NCBI RefSeq assembly: GCF_004804275.1
Contig: NZ_STGI01000009.1
Span: 174,817 to 238,816 of the forward strand
Direction: 5' to 3'
DNA length: 64,000 nucleotides
DNA from: Herbaspirillum sp. ST 5-3
GTDB taxonomy: Bacteria; Pseudomonadota; Gammaproteobacteria; Burkholderiales; Burkholderiaceae_D
Shown here piece after piece: positions 26,288 through 34,752 of the stretch. The translations under genes were made by a program, and so were the position numbers. Under the pieces are notes generated by a model. That model worked only from the letters and a program-made list of their open reading frames with translations, did not search any database and had not been told where the DNA came from. Numbering within the stretch: position 1 is the stretch's first letter; every line of letters starts with the position of its first letter.

Positions 26288-27346
26288 CTAGTTCAGCCGG
26301 ACCGACGCCGGAAAAACATTTTTGCCCGTTACGCGGTGCTCGACGCTGGCCGCTTCCGCCGCCTCGTCGATGGCGCGCATCACTTCCTCCGGTACCAGAT
26401 GATGAATCATATGACCCGCGCCTCGCGTCACATGCAAGGTGCTGTGCGGTATGTCCTGATGCAAGGCCTCCGAGTGCACGTGCATGTCTGCATGCTTGTC
26501 GCCGTCGCCCGCCATGATCACTACCGGCATCGCGAGTTCGCGATAGCGGTCATGCAATGAGTACGCTGCGGGAATCATCATCGCGGCATCGCCGGCGGAT
26601 GCGCGCAGTTGCGATGGGCGCAGCGTCATCCATACCGGGAAGTCGGACGAGAACCGTTCCGGTATCGGCGCCGGGCTGAAGATGCGGCGCTTCATGGCCG
26701 GCCAGATCATGCGCCCGATCAGCGGGGAAATGGTATAGCGCAGCAGGTCGCCGATGATCGGTATCGCAGGCGGCGACAAAAGCGGCACATCCAGTCGCGC
26801 GGTCGGATAGTAATAGCCCGAGAGAAGGACAAGGCTTTTCACATAGTCGGGCGATTGCAATGCCAGCGCAATCGCAACCAGCGTTCCCCAGGAATGACCC
26901 AGCACGATAGGTCGCTCGATTCCCATCCGATGCAATGCAAAGTGCAGCAGTTCCGCCTGCGCCTGCGGCGTCCACACTGTCGTACGCGGACGCTCGCTGT
27001 AACCATAACCCGGACGGTCGAAGGCGATCACGCGATATTTCTTCGCTGCGAGATCGATCAGGCCGCTCAATTCAAAATCCTGAATCATGCTGCCGTCGCC
27101 ATGCAGCAGGACGAGCGGCTGCCCCTCGCCGCGCTCCACGTAATGCAGGCGGATGCCTTCGACTTCGATGAATTTCCCCAAAGGCGGATTGTCGCGCTCC
27201 GCTTCGAGCGTGCGCTGGCGAACCACAAGTGCTGCCGCCGCAAGTGCGGCGCCGGCGGCGATCAACAAGGTATTGCGGCGCATGCCGGCATTTTCCGTGC
27301 GGCGACCGGTAAATCGTGTGACTTCCTGCTGCGAAGGGAAATTCAT
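26288..27346 (-). CDS. Alpha/beta hydrolase with N-terminal membrane anchor
   Basis: 352 residues from ATG 27346 (GGAG 7 bases upstream). A hydrophobic segment (NTLLIAAGAALAAAALVV) near residue 25-45 anchors or exports it. Alpha/beta-hydrolase core: HGDGSMIQDF oxyanion region, nucleophile elbow GHSWGT, acid region VIMAGDGDKHAD, and catalytic His in GAGHMIHH. The substrate is unknown. It is divergent from the MarR gene across ~190 bp, so MarR may control it. Confidence 0.85.
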   Translation of the reverse strand: MNFPSQQEVTRFTGRRTENAGMRRNTLLIAAGAALAAAALVVRQRTLEAERDNPPLGKFIEVEGIRLHYVERGEGQPLVLLHGDGSMIQDFELSGLIDLAAKKYRVIAFDRPGYGYSERPRTTVWTPQAQAELLHFALHRMGIERPIVLGHSWGTLVAIALALQSPDYVKSLVLLSGYYYPTARLDVPLLSPPAIPIIGDLLRYTISPLIGRMIWPAMKRRIFSPAPIPERFSSDFPVWMTLRPSQLRASAGDAAMMIPAAYSLHDRYRELAMPVVIMAGDGDKHADMHVHSEALHQDIPHSTLHVTRGAGHMIHHLVPEEVMRAIDEAAEAASVEHRVTGKNVFPASVRLN

Positions 27347-27459
27347 TCGTACACTCCAGGCGATGTTTGACGTCTCTGTTGGAAGGCGGCTTGCTGCATG
27401 AAGTTCAATATTGCTTTGTCCATCCTTGAATCTCTCTCTCGGGCAACATAGGCGGCAAC

Positions 27460-27488
27460 TTGACATTAGATGTATATGCATTTATCTT
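27460..27488 (+). promoter_or_regulatory. Sigma-70 promoter with MarR-type operator in the spacer
   Basis: TTGACA at 27460-27465, 17-bp spacer, TATCTT at 27483-27488: a near-consensus promoter for the marR gene. The spacer contains TGTATATGCA (27471-27480), almost identical to the palindrome TGTATATACA upstream of the cupin gene. It rules out a start codon at 27460 for the MarR protein and suggests autorepression. Confidence 0.75.
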
Positions 27489-27534
27489 GCATCCATCCTG
27501 TTTCTCTTCATCGCATGCCGTGAAACCTTTCAGA

Positions 27535-27945
27535 ATGCCCTGCTACGCCGGCTCGATCCGCCAGGCCTCGCGCATCGTGACGCAGATGTACGACCAGACG
27601 CTCAAACCCTCCGGGGTCAAGATCACGCAGTTCGGCATTTTGCGTCTGTTGAGCGCGTGTCCCGGCCTGACGACCGGCTCGATGGCACAGGCCCTGGCCA
27701 TGGACAGCACCACCTTGACGCGCACGCTGAAGATCATCGAAGAGAACAAGTGGATAGAGGCTCGTCCCGGTGAAGACCGCCGTGAACGTCACTGGAAGCT
27801 CACGCGCGCCGGCGAAGACCGCCTGCAGCAAGCGCTTCCGCTATGGAAGGAAGCGCAGAAGGAATTCGCACAGCTCGCGTCGGACGTAGATCTGGATGGA
27901 TTGACGCGAGCGGTCTTTCATTTGGTTCAGAAAACCGCGGGCTGA
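27535..27945 (+). CDS. MarR-family transcriptional regulator
   Basis: 136 residues from ATG 27535; GTG 27520 is a plausible longer start because the family motif begins near CYAGSIRQASRIVTQMYD. Winged helix-turn-helix: KITQFGILRLLSACPGLTTG, then SMAQALAMDSTTLTRTLKII and the wing EARPGEDRRERHWKLTRAGE. Close to the MarR group that senses phenolics or oxidants. Matching TGTATATRCA sites in its own promoter and 25 bp before the cupin gene imply that it represses both. Confidence 0.88.
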   Translation: MPCYAGSIRQASRIVTQMYDQTLKPSGVKITQFGILRLLSACPGLTTGSMAQALAMDSTTLTRTLKIIEENKWIEARPGEDRRERHWKLTRAGEDRLQQALPLWKEAQKEFAQLASDVDLDGLTRAVFHLVQKTAG

Positions 27946-27964
27946 TTTTTTTTAGCGCTTTATG

Positions 27965-27974
27965 TGTATATACA
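27965..27974. promoter_or_regulatory. Probable MarR operator before the cupin gene
   Basis: Perfect palindrome TGTATATACA, 24 bp before the cupin ATG and close to its ribosome-binding site. It differs by one base from the element in the marR promoter. Confidence 0.65.
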
Positions 27975-27998
27975 TATATTTATGAATAGGAGAAGGCA

Positions 27999-28463
27999 AT
28001 GCACACTACAAATCTGGATGTCACCCAAGGAACGAATTTTTCCGGAGCACAGGTCGGCGCGCTGACAGACCTGCACAACTATCAGTTCTTTCATCCGCTG
28101 GGCAAGGGTCGCGGCTTTCCCGGCAAGCTGTTTCTCAAGGAAGCGCTGCGGATGACGAGCATGGAGGTATCATTGAACAAGCTGCCTGCAGGGCAGAGCG
28201 TTCCGTTTTATCATCAGCATCGCGAGCACGAGGAGTTGTACATTTTCCTCAAGGGTAGCGGACAGTTTCTGATCGACGATACGGTCATCGACGTACGTGA
28301 AGGCACCGTCATCCGCGTTGCGCCGGAAGGTGTGCGCACCTGGCGCAACCATTCGCAGGAAGACCTGTACTACATCGTCATTCAGGCCATGGCAGGCAGC
28401 ATGCATGCCAACAACGTTGAAGACGGCGTCGTCAGCCCGGAAAAAGTGAGCTGGCCGGCCTGA
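27999..28463 (+). CDS. Cupin-domain protein
   Basis: 154 residues, with AGGAGAAGG before ATG 27999. A single cupin barrel: first motif PFYHQHREHEELYIFLKGSG (metal ligands His, His, Glu), second motif IRVAPEGVRTWRNHSQEDLY. Small cupins like this are dioxygenases, isomerases or binding proteins; no substrate is indicated. Its promoter carries the MarR palindrome, so it is likely the main MarR target, induced by the MarR ligand. Confidence 0.85.
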   Translation: MHTTNLDVTQGTNFSGAQVGALTDLHNYQFFHPLGKGRGFPGKLFLKEALRMTSMEVSLNKLPAGQSVPFYHQHREHEELYIFLKGSGQFLIDDTVIDVREGTVIRVAPEGVRTWRNHSQEDLYYIVIQAMAGSMHANNVEDGVVSPEKVSWPA

Positions 28464-28533
28464 TGCGAAAGGTACGAAGGGGCCGGCAATCCGATCCGTC
28501 ATTCACAATTTCCATTTGATGCAAAGGCATGAA

Positions 28534-28971
28534 ATGCAACACTCGCAACACACCCAACACACTCTCAACGCCGAATCCTTCAACCACCGTGGAAAGAACT
28601 TCCTGCCGGGACTGCTCGGCATCGTCGTCACCGACGTCGGCAAGGAAACGCTCAACGCCGAATTGGCCGTCCAACCCACGCACCTTGCGCCAAACGGCTA
28701 TCTGCACGCAGGCAGCGTCGTGACATTGGCCGACACCGCCTGTGGTTATGCGTGCATCGCCAATCTACCGGAAGGCGCGACGAGCTTTACCACGATTGAA
28801 CTCAAGAGCAACTTTCTCGGCACCGCGCGCGAAGGCGTGATCGAGTGCGAAGCGAAAGCGGTCCATGCCGGACGCACTACCCAGGTGTGGGACGCACTCG
28901 TCAGGCACCGCGACACCGGCAAGCTGATCGCGACCTTTCGTTGCACGCAGATGATCCTGTGGCCGAAATAG
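28534..28971 (+). CDS. PaaI-family hotdog thioesterase
   Basis: 145 residues from ATG 28534 (AAAGG 8 bases upstream; ATG 28519 is possible). Hotdog fold with NGYLHAGSVVTLADTACGYA, the Asn/Asp active-site region of the PaaI/YbgC-like group, and IELKSNFLGTAREGVIECEA. It hydrolyses acyl-CoA thioesters, typically aromatic or short-chain. It follows the cupin gene with ~70 bp and may share its transcript. Confidence 0.85.
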   Translation: MQHSQHTQHTLNAESFNHRGKNFLPGLLGIVVTDVGKETLNAELAVQPTHLAPNGYLHAGSVVTLADTACGYACIANLPEGATSFTTIELKSNFLGTAREGVIECEAKAVHAGRTTQVWDALVRHRDTGKLIATFRCTQMILWPK

Positions 28972-29016
28972 CGTGCCTCGCTGCCTGTTTACCCTTTCAG
29001 GCGTCGTGAGCGCGCA

Positions 29017-29646
29017 ATGAGCGACAGCTTTTCCTTGTTCGAAGGCAGCAGCGCACCGGAATCGATTCCGATGCCGGATGCGCAAGTGAGATTCATGCAG
29101 GCTTTCTATCGGCCGCCTGTTTCCGGCGAGCTGATGGATCTCCTGCTGCATGAAATTCTCTGGCAACAGGAAACCATCGTCTTGTGGGGCAAGGCGCATC
29201 TGCAACCGCGATTGTCGGCCTGGTATGGCGATGCCGGAAGCAGCTACGCCTACTCGGGCGTGCTGCTGAATCCGCATCCGTGGACCGACACCCTCCTGTG
29301 CATCAAGCAGGATATCGAACAGGCAACCGGACATCGGTTCAACAGCGTGCTGCTCAACCTGTACCGCAATGAACAGGACAGTGTCGGCTGGCACAGCGAC
29401 GCCGAACCGGAGCTCGGCAGCATGCCAGTCATTGCCTCATTGAGCCTCGGGGAGACGCGCACATTCAGATTCCGCCACAAGACCAGGAAAGATCTGAAAC
29501 CGGTATCGATTGCATTGACGGATGGGAGCCTGCTGCTGATGGAAGGCGCGACGCAAAGGTTCTGGCAACATGCCATCGTCAAGGAGCGCGACGCGCGCAA
29601 GGCAAGAATCAATCTGACGTTTCGCACGATTCTGCGCCAGAAATAA
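29017..29646 (+). CDS. alkB: AlkB-type 2-oxoglutarate/Fe(II) dioxygenase
   Basis: 209 residues from ATG 29017. It repairs alkylated bases by oxidative demethylation. Iron ligands: the H-x-D pair in GWHSDAEPELG and the distal His in WQHAIVK. The 2-oxoglutarate Arg is in ARINLTFR. The substrate loop (PRLSAWYGD, YAYSGV) and NLYRNEQDSVGWHSD are typical of the AlkB2/3-like bacterial group. No ada or other repair gene is adjacent. Confidence 0.92.
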   Translation: MSDSFSLFEGSSAPESIPMPDAQVRFMQAFYRPPVSGELMDLLLHEILWQQETIVLWGKAHLQPRLSAWYGDAGSSYAYSGVLLNPHPWTDTLLCIKQDIEQATGHRFNSVLLNLYRNEQDSVGWHSDAEPELGSMPVIASLSLGETRTFRFRHKTRKDLKPVSIALTDGSLLLMEGATQRFWQHAIVKERDARKARINLTFRTILRQK

Positions 29647-29649
29647 AAA

Positions 29650-29680
29650 AACGGCATGCATGCAATCATGCAGTGCCGTT
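29650..29680 (-). terminator. Intrinsic terminator for the small minus-strand gene
   Basis: 13-bp stem with one bulge (29650-29662 / 29667-29680, loop CAAT). Read on the minus strand it ends in six U from the A-run at 29645-29650, so it terminates the 29742-30011 gene. It overlaps the end of alkB. Confidence 0.7.
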
Positions 29681-29741
29681 CAAGCAAGCCGGCAAACAAC
29701 TGGCAGCAACCGCCGTTTGCCGGGAAAAACCGATCTTTCGC

Positions 29742-30011
29742 TCAGTCGCGACCCGCCATCACCATCAATTCCTGCTGCAGGTTCGGCATGATCGCATCAT
29801 ACGGGCTTGCCAGACGATACAGGCGGAAAAGCGCCGTGTCTTCGCCGTTGATGTGCCGGGCCGATGCGGCAGCCTCATCAGCGGCTGTTTGCTTCCGCGC
29901 CGGCACGGCGAGCAATGCGGCGAGCAGCGCGCGAGCGGCACGTCCGACGTTCTGTGCGTAAGTGACACCGGCCTCCGCCGGGGCATGTGATCCAAATGTC
30001 AGCGCAGACAT
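29742..30011 (-). CDS. Small hypothetical protein
   Basis: 89 residues from ATG 30011 (GAGGAA 6 bases upstream), followed by a good intrinsic terminator, which together support a real gene. Ala-rich, helical, no signal peptide or membrane helix (AQNVGRAARALLAALLAVPA; LFRLYRLASPYDAIMPNLQQ). The C-terminal part resembles short DUF-type proteins common in Burkholderiales, but I do not recognise the family. Confidence 0.6.
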   Translation of the reverse strand: MSALTFGSHAPAEAGVTYAQNVGRAARALLAALLAVPARKQTAADEAAASARHINGEDTALFRLYRLASPYDAIMPNLQQELMVMAGRD

Positions 30012-30159
30012 GATGTATTCCTCTTCAATAAAGTCTCTTGCTTAAAGGCAGTGTAGTGACGCAACAGTGATAAATCCAATTGCGATTGCCGATATCAGAT
30101 ATTGGGTCTGTGAATAGCCCTGTTGCCGGTTTCATGGCGCAAACGCCCCGAATTTCCAT

Positions 30160-30187
30160 GGAACCAAGCATGGCAAATCCTTACTCA
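30160..30187 (+). promoter_or_regulatory. Degenerate hrp-box-like element
   Basis: GGAACC (30160-30165), 15 bases, then TTACTCA (30181-30187). The HrpL promoter consensus is GGAACC-N15/16-CCACNNA, so the upstream half is perfect and the downstream half keeps A, C and the final A. It is ~120 bp before the first LRR gene. Suggestive only. Confidence 0.4.
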
Positions 30188-30307
30188 GGAAGAAGTGGAG
30201 AATTTATTTGCCGCAATATCTTGCAATGACTACTGCGATCTCTGCCGTGACTTAAAACCGTTTTCAAAACGTCAATCACGAAGCTTTTTTGCCAGAGAGA
30301 AGCCGTT

Positions 30308-32584
30308 ATGCTTCGCAACCTGCTACATCTCGGTCAGCGCTCGCAGAATACACAGGCTGGCCAACTCCCCGGCCAGCGCGCCCCGAATGCACAAGCCGTT
30401 CAACTTCCCGATCAGCGCCAACGGGCTACCGAATCCGTCGCAACGCAACTACGCGCATCACAGGACAGGTATCAGCGTCGTGTCCTCGGCATGAACATGC
30501 CAGAGGCCATCAATCGGCATCACTTTTTGAACAAGCTTGACAAAGAATGGAAGGCAATACGGACGGACAACAAGTACGTGAAAGAGAAGTTTCCCCGGCA
30601 AACGTTTTCGGACGATCTGAAATCGGATCCGGAACATCTGGTCACCGCACACAAACAAGGCGTTCCCATCACCTTGTTGGGACTTGCCTTTCCTCATCGA
30701 TTGGAAAACATCCTGCAAGATATTCATGATATTTCGAGCCGGTGCCAGAAGATCGACCTGTCATCGAAACTCAAGACCGTGCCAGCGGAAATCGGTAATT
30801 TTCCGGGCCTTAAACGGCTCGATCTCCGGAACAACAAACTCGACAAAATACCCCCTGAAATCGGCAACCTGAGAAGCCTTGAAGAACTCGATCTTGGCTC
30901 CAACGAGCTTGCCAGCATCCCCCCCGAATTCGGCAATTTAAAAAACCTACGCAAGCTCCGCCTTTCCGCCAACAATTTTTCGGACCTGCCTCCGGCTCTG
31001 GAGGAAATGACGCAACTGAAAGAGCTCAATATTGCCCATAACCAAATCACCGTTGTGTCCGACAGGTTCAGTACCTTGACCGGACTAAAAGTGCTTGATC
31101 TTATAGGCAGCCAAATCACTGACGCGTTCAAGGGAATCCGTAAGTTGAAGCAACTTGAAACGCTGAACCTTTCCTTTAACCGACTCACCACCGTTTCTGA
31201 CGACATCGGCACATTGACCGGACTAAAAACGCTTCATCTTAGCGGTAACGAAATCACCGCCATGTCCAAAGAAATTGGCAATTTGACGGGTCTTCAAAAT
31301 GTCACGCTCGCCAGCAACAAACTTACCGTCCTGCCTTCGGAATTCGGTAATTTGACGCAGCTCCAAAATGCCGATCTCGCCAACAATAAGCTCGAGGCCC
31401 TGCCTTCGGAATTTGGCAACTTGAAGCGGCTTCGATGGGCCGATTTTTCCTGGAACAAACTCTCCACCCTGTCACCGGATTTCGGCAATTTGAAGCAGCT
31501 TAGAGAGCTGAATCTTCGCGGCAATCAATTCAGGTCGTGGCCCGAGGGGCTGGGTCAGTTCCCGAAACTTGATCGTCTGGATTTGAGCGACAATAAAATC
31601 ACGCAGGTTTCCGATGCACTTCTGACCTGCGGCGCCAAGCACATTGACTTGACTGGCAATCCGCTCTCCCCCGAAGCCATCGCCCATGCCATGCGTCGTG
31701 TCAAAGAGTTACGCCAGCAAGGCCGTGCCGCGCCGGAACTGCTTCTGCCTGAATACTTCGATCCTGATCAGATTGATCGCCTGCGAGATACGCACGACCG
31801 GCGTCTGCAGAAATTCCACAGAATTCAGTTCGATCAGCTTGTCGCGCAATTCCCAGACAAGTTACGCGGCAGCGAGGATCAACAGTTGGGCGATATCAGC
31901 GCCATTCAATCGCGACTGAACAAAGCATTAGGAACCTATGCTTCCGACCACCCCGACATCAAAGCCGCACGTGAGGTTGCCAACTCGATGTTTGATCAAT
32001 CGTTCGGCTTGCGTAATGCTTATGCCAACGATTTCGCTTATGCCGAAGGCTTCAAATACTCACCCGGCCGCGTGCTGTCCTTTGTGATGCTGCATATCGA
32101 GCGGGTACGTGACAACGCCGCACCCGACAAGCAAGAGGAGGTGTTCAGCACTGGCATCAACACTCTCGCGACCCAATTGGCGGAAGCTCAGGAAAATGGT
32201 GTGAAGTATTGCGATGCGCGTCAGATCGAAGATACCATCAAGGTAATTTCTCTATTTAATGAAGAGGACGTTGCCATCAGCTACAGGCCACCGCAGTCCG
32301 AGATAAACGAAATCGTCTTTGACAAAGCCAAAATAAGCTTGCCGCAATTTATGGCCCAGCATCCTCATTTGCACGACGATGATGCGCGTCTGCAAGAGCA
32401 CGACGACGATGCGCGTCTGCAAGAAGCCTTCTGCAAGCACTTGACGGAGATCATCCCTGCCGAGCACAAAGGCATTACTGCCAAGGACACCATGGACTAT
32501 CTCAAAAAGGACCTCATCCCCTTTTGGCAGTACTTCAAGGAAAATGCCCTGGACACCGAGGAGAAGCCTGCCGCCACCACTTGA
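30308..32584 (+). CDS. Leucine-rich-repeat protein, candidate type III effector
   Basis: 758 residues from ATG 30308. No Sec signal; the first ~60 residues are Gln/Ser/Arg-rich and disordered-looking. Residues ~60-130 hold a conserved block beginning MPEAINRHHFLNKLDKEWKA. Then come ~13 LRRs of 23 residues (L-x-x-LPSEFGNLTQL-x-x-ADLANNKL type) and a ~290-residue helical C-terminal domain shared with the next gene. That domain includes SPGRVLSFVMLHIERVRDN and YCDARQIED. An exact-frame 9-residue tandem repeat (HDDDARLQE twice) lies near the C terminus. GC is visibly lower than in the flanks. Plant-type LRRs without secretion signal fit a translocated effector; a cytosolic role is the alternative. 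Confidence 0.8.
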   Translation: MLRNLLHLGQRSQNTQAGQLPGQRAPNAQAVQLPDQRQRATESVATQLRASQDRYQRRVLGMNMPEAINRHHFLNKLDKEWKAIRTDNKYVKEKFPRQTFSDDLKSDPEHLVTAHKQGVPITLLGLAFPHRLENILQDIHDISSRCQKIDLSSKLKTVPAEIGNFPGLKRLDLRNNKLDKIPPEIGNLRSLEELDLGSNELASIPPEFGNLKNLRKLRLSANNFSDLPPALEEMTQLKELNIAHNQITVVSDRFSTLTGLKVLDLIGSQITDAFKGIRKLKQLETLNLSFNRLTTVSDDIGTLTGLKTLHLSGNEITAMSKEIGNLTGLQNVTLASNKLTVLPSEFGNLTQLQNADLANNKLEALPSEFGNLKRLRWADFSWNKLSTLSPDFGNLKQLRELNLRGNQFRSWPEGLGQFPKLDRLDLSDNKITQVSDALLTCGAKHIDLTGNPLSPEAIAHAMRRVKELRQQGRAAPELLLPEYFDPDQIDRLRDTHDRRLQKFHRIQFDQLVAQFPDKLRGSEDQQLGDISAIQSRLNKALGTYASDHPDIKAAREVANSMFDQSFGLRNAYANDFAYAEGFKYSPGRVLSFVMLHIERVRDNAAPDKQEEVFSTGINTLATQLAEAQENGVKYCDARQIEDTIKVISLFNEEDVAISYRPPQSEINEIVFDKAKISLPQFMAQHPHLHDDDARLQEHDDDARLQEAFCKHLTEIIPAEHKGITAKDTMDYLKKDLIPFWQYFKENALDTEEKPAATT
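32371..32424 (+). repeat. 27-bp tandem duplication inside the first LRR gene
   Basis: Two adjacent 27-bp units, 32371-32397 and 32398-32424, differ at one base and encode HDDDARLQE twice. The paralogous gene has a single copy of the equivalent stretch (LRHDDKQLQKA), so the duplication is recent. Confidence 0.85.
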
Positions 32585-32642
32585 CAAACGATTGAAAACG
32601 TAGCGGACGCAGAGTCAGGCGCCAACGCCGACGAGGATACTC

Positions 32643-34514
32643 TTGCAAGCTTTTTCGCTCGCCATTCCTGTTCACAAAATTTTTATGCGCCGCATCACTC
32701 AGCCTCTGCCGGCTTCACAAATTACGCATACCCGCGATCATCACGCGGCAGGAGATGCTCGCCTCTCCCGCGAGCAACCAGTGATTTTTCAGCGACGGAC
32801 ATTCCACATCGGCATGCCCGAAGCCATCAAACGGCACTACTTTTTGAATCAGCTTGAAAAAGACTGGAAAGCCATCGATGAAAACCGAGAGGCGTTTCCC
32901 AGGGAAATGCTTTCTGACTTGCTGAAATCGAACTGGACAACATTGACCACCGCCTACCGACATAGGCTTCCCATTGCGTGGCTGGCGAGATATGCCCCGG
33001 AATCGCTGCAGGACTGTCAAGGCGATGTGACGCTGCTACAAGTGCTCGATCTGAGTGGCAATCAACTCAGTACCGTGCCACGGGGCATCGAATATTTGGC
33101 AGAAGTTCGAGAGCTCAATCTCAATGGTAATCGACTTGCCGATCTGCCGCCTAATATCGGCGATCTGAAGGGGCTCCGGCGCCTCACTCTTTGGCGCAAC
33201 CAGCTGATCACCCTGCCTGACGAGATCAAGGATCTGCCACTTCTTGAAAAGCTCGATCTCACTGACAACCATCTCACCACACTGCCCGACGGGCTGTGCC
33301 GCTTGCCGCATCTCCGCAGATTGGACCTGCACAAAAACTTCCTGTCTCCACAAACCATGCTTCAGTTCATCGGCGACTGGTGTGAAGCGGGAAAGCCATT
33401 GAACCGGCGCGGCGGCCTCTACATGGATTGCATTTCCGCCGACCTGAGAATCACTCTTTCGCAAAGCGATCTGAGCCAGGACGACATACCGGACAATTTC
33501 CAGTACTTGCGAGACGTTCGTCGTCTCGACTTGCGCGACAACCGCTTCACGCAAATTCCGGACACATTGCTCCGTGCAGGCGCTCGGGAAATCAATTTGC
33601 AAGGCAACCCGCTCCTGCCGGAAGCCATCGCCGATGCGAACCGTCGCGTCATTGACTTGCGCCAGCAAGGCCACGCTGTGCCGCAACTGATCCTGCCCGA
33701 TTACGCTGAACAAGGCGTCAACGAACTCGATCAGCTGGCGAACACGAGGGCGCACAACTGGCGCCTGACCACTTTCTTCGGCAAGAGAATCGATCTGCTT
33801 GCCGCGCACTTCCCGCAAGATCTGCGCGGCACCATGGATCAACAGCGCGCACAGATCGGTGCCATTCAAACGAGACTGACCGAAGCGTTGACCACTTGTG
33901 CCAATGATCACCCCCACATCGACGAAGCAAGCGCGGTGGCCACATCGATGTTCAAAAAAGCGCTCGGCTTGAGAAAAGCATCGTTTAATGATTTCCACCA
34001 CTCTCCCGGTCACGTGTTGTCCTACGTGGTGCTGCATATCGAGCGAGTGCGAGACAGCGTCCCTGCCGAGCGGCAGGATGCGGTATTCAACAAGGGAATA
34101 CGCCTGCTCACCGATCATCTCGCCTTCGCACATGATTATTGCGATACGCGCCAGATCGAAGAAGTCATGACGGTGGTTTCGATCCCGTTTGATGCAGACG
34201 AAAAGAGCAGCCAGGGCTCCATCATCCCGGTCGCGCCGCTGTCCGAACAGGCGCGCGATGCCATTTATGGCGAAGCAAAAAAGTCCTTGCCGAAACTGCT
34301 CGCCGAGGATCCGGATCTGCGCCACGATGACAAACAACTGCAGAAGGCATTTCGCTTGCGCTTGAAGGAGTTAATTCAGGCCGAGCATAAAAACATACCT
34401 GCCTGGCAGACCGCAGCCTATATCGAGGAACACATCATTCCCAACTGGAAGGCCTTCAAGGAGAATGCCCTGAACGCCGAGGAAAAGCCCGCTGCCCTTG
34501 CTGGGGAAGCGTGA
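32643..34514 (+). CDS. Paralogous leucine-rich-repeat protein, candidate type III effector
   Basis: 623 residues if begun at TTG 32643, which has GAGGA 5-9 bases upstream; ATG 32685 gives 609 residues but lacks a ribosome-binding site. Same architecture as the preceding gene, 58 bp away: Sec-less polar N terminus, block MPEAIKRHYFLNQLEKDWKA, about six LRRs (LSTVPRGIEYLAEVRELNLN type), then the shared C-terminal domain with SPGHVLSYVVLHIERVRDSV and YCDTRQIEE. The Cys of YCDxRQIE is the only Cys aligned between the two C-terminal domains. Catalytic use of that Cys is speculative. It probably arose by local duplication and divergence. Confidence 0.78.
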   Translation: MQAFSLAIPVHKIFMRRITQPLPASQITHTRDHHAAGDARLSREQPVIFQRRTFHIGMPEAIKRHYFLNQLEKDWKAIDENREAFPREMLSDLLKSNWTTLTTAYRHRLPIAWLARYAPESLQDCQGDVTLLQVLDLSGNQLSTVPRGIEYLAEVRELNLNGNRLADLPPNIGDLKGLRRLTLWRNQLITLPDEIKDLPLLEKLDLTDNHLTTLPDGLCRLPHLRRLDLHKNFLSPQTMLQFIGDWCEAGKPLNRRGGLYMDCISADLRITLSQSDLSQDDIPDNFQYLRDVRRLDLRDNRFTQIPDTLLRAGAREINLQGNPLLPEAIADANRRVIDLRQQGHAVPQLILPDYAEQGVNELDQLANTRAHNWRLTTFFGKRIDLLAAHFPQDLRGTMDQQRAQIGAIQTRLTEALTTCANDHPHIDEASAVATSMFKKALGLRKASFNDFHHSPGHVLSYVVLHIERVRDSVPAERQDAVFNKGIRLLTDHLAFAHDYCDTRQIEEVMTVVSIPFDADEKSSQGSIIPVAPLSEQARDAIYGEAKKSLPKLLAEDPDLRHDDKQLQKAFRLRLKELIQAEHKNIPAWQTAAYIEEHIIPNWKAFKENALNAEEKPAALAGEA

Positions 34515-34752
34515 ATCAGGAAGCGTACCGCCATACTTCTGTATAAATTGCCTCAGGCGCGTTCGATGCTAACTTCTGCTTCACAGCACGTCGTTTGGTT
34601 CGACAACGGGAATCGCGCCTTGCAGTCCTTATCCAATGCGAGCAAAGCCTTCCCGGGCTGAGCTTGGCCAGCGCCGGTTGCGAGGGAAACGCCCCGGAAC
34701 CCGGAACGGCAATCGACGATGAAACGTCGATTCATTCACTGAAAGGATATCC

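Noticed and set aside
31800..34500. NEL-type E3 ubiquitin ligase domain in the LRR proteins
   Set aside because: The only similarity is a Cys followed by Asp and Arg (YCDxR); the other NEL motifs and domain order were not found, so it is kept only as a speculation.
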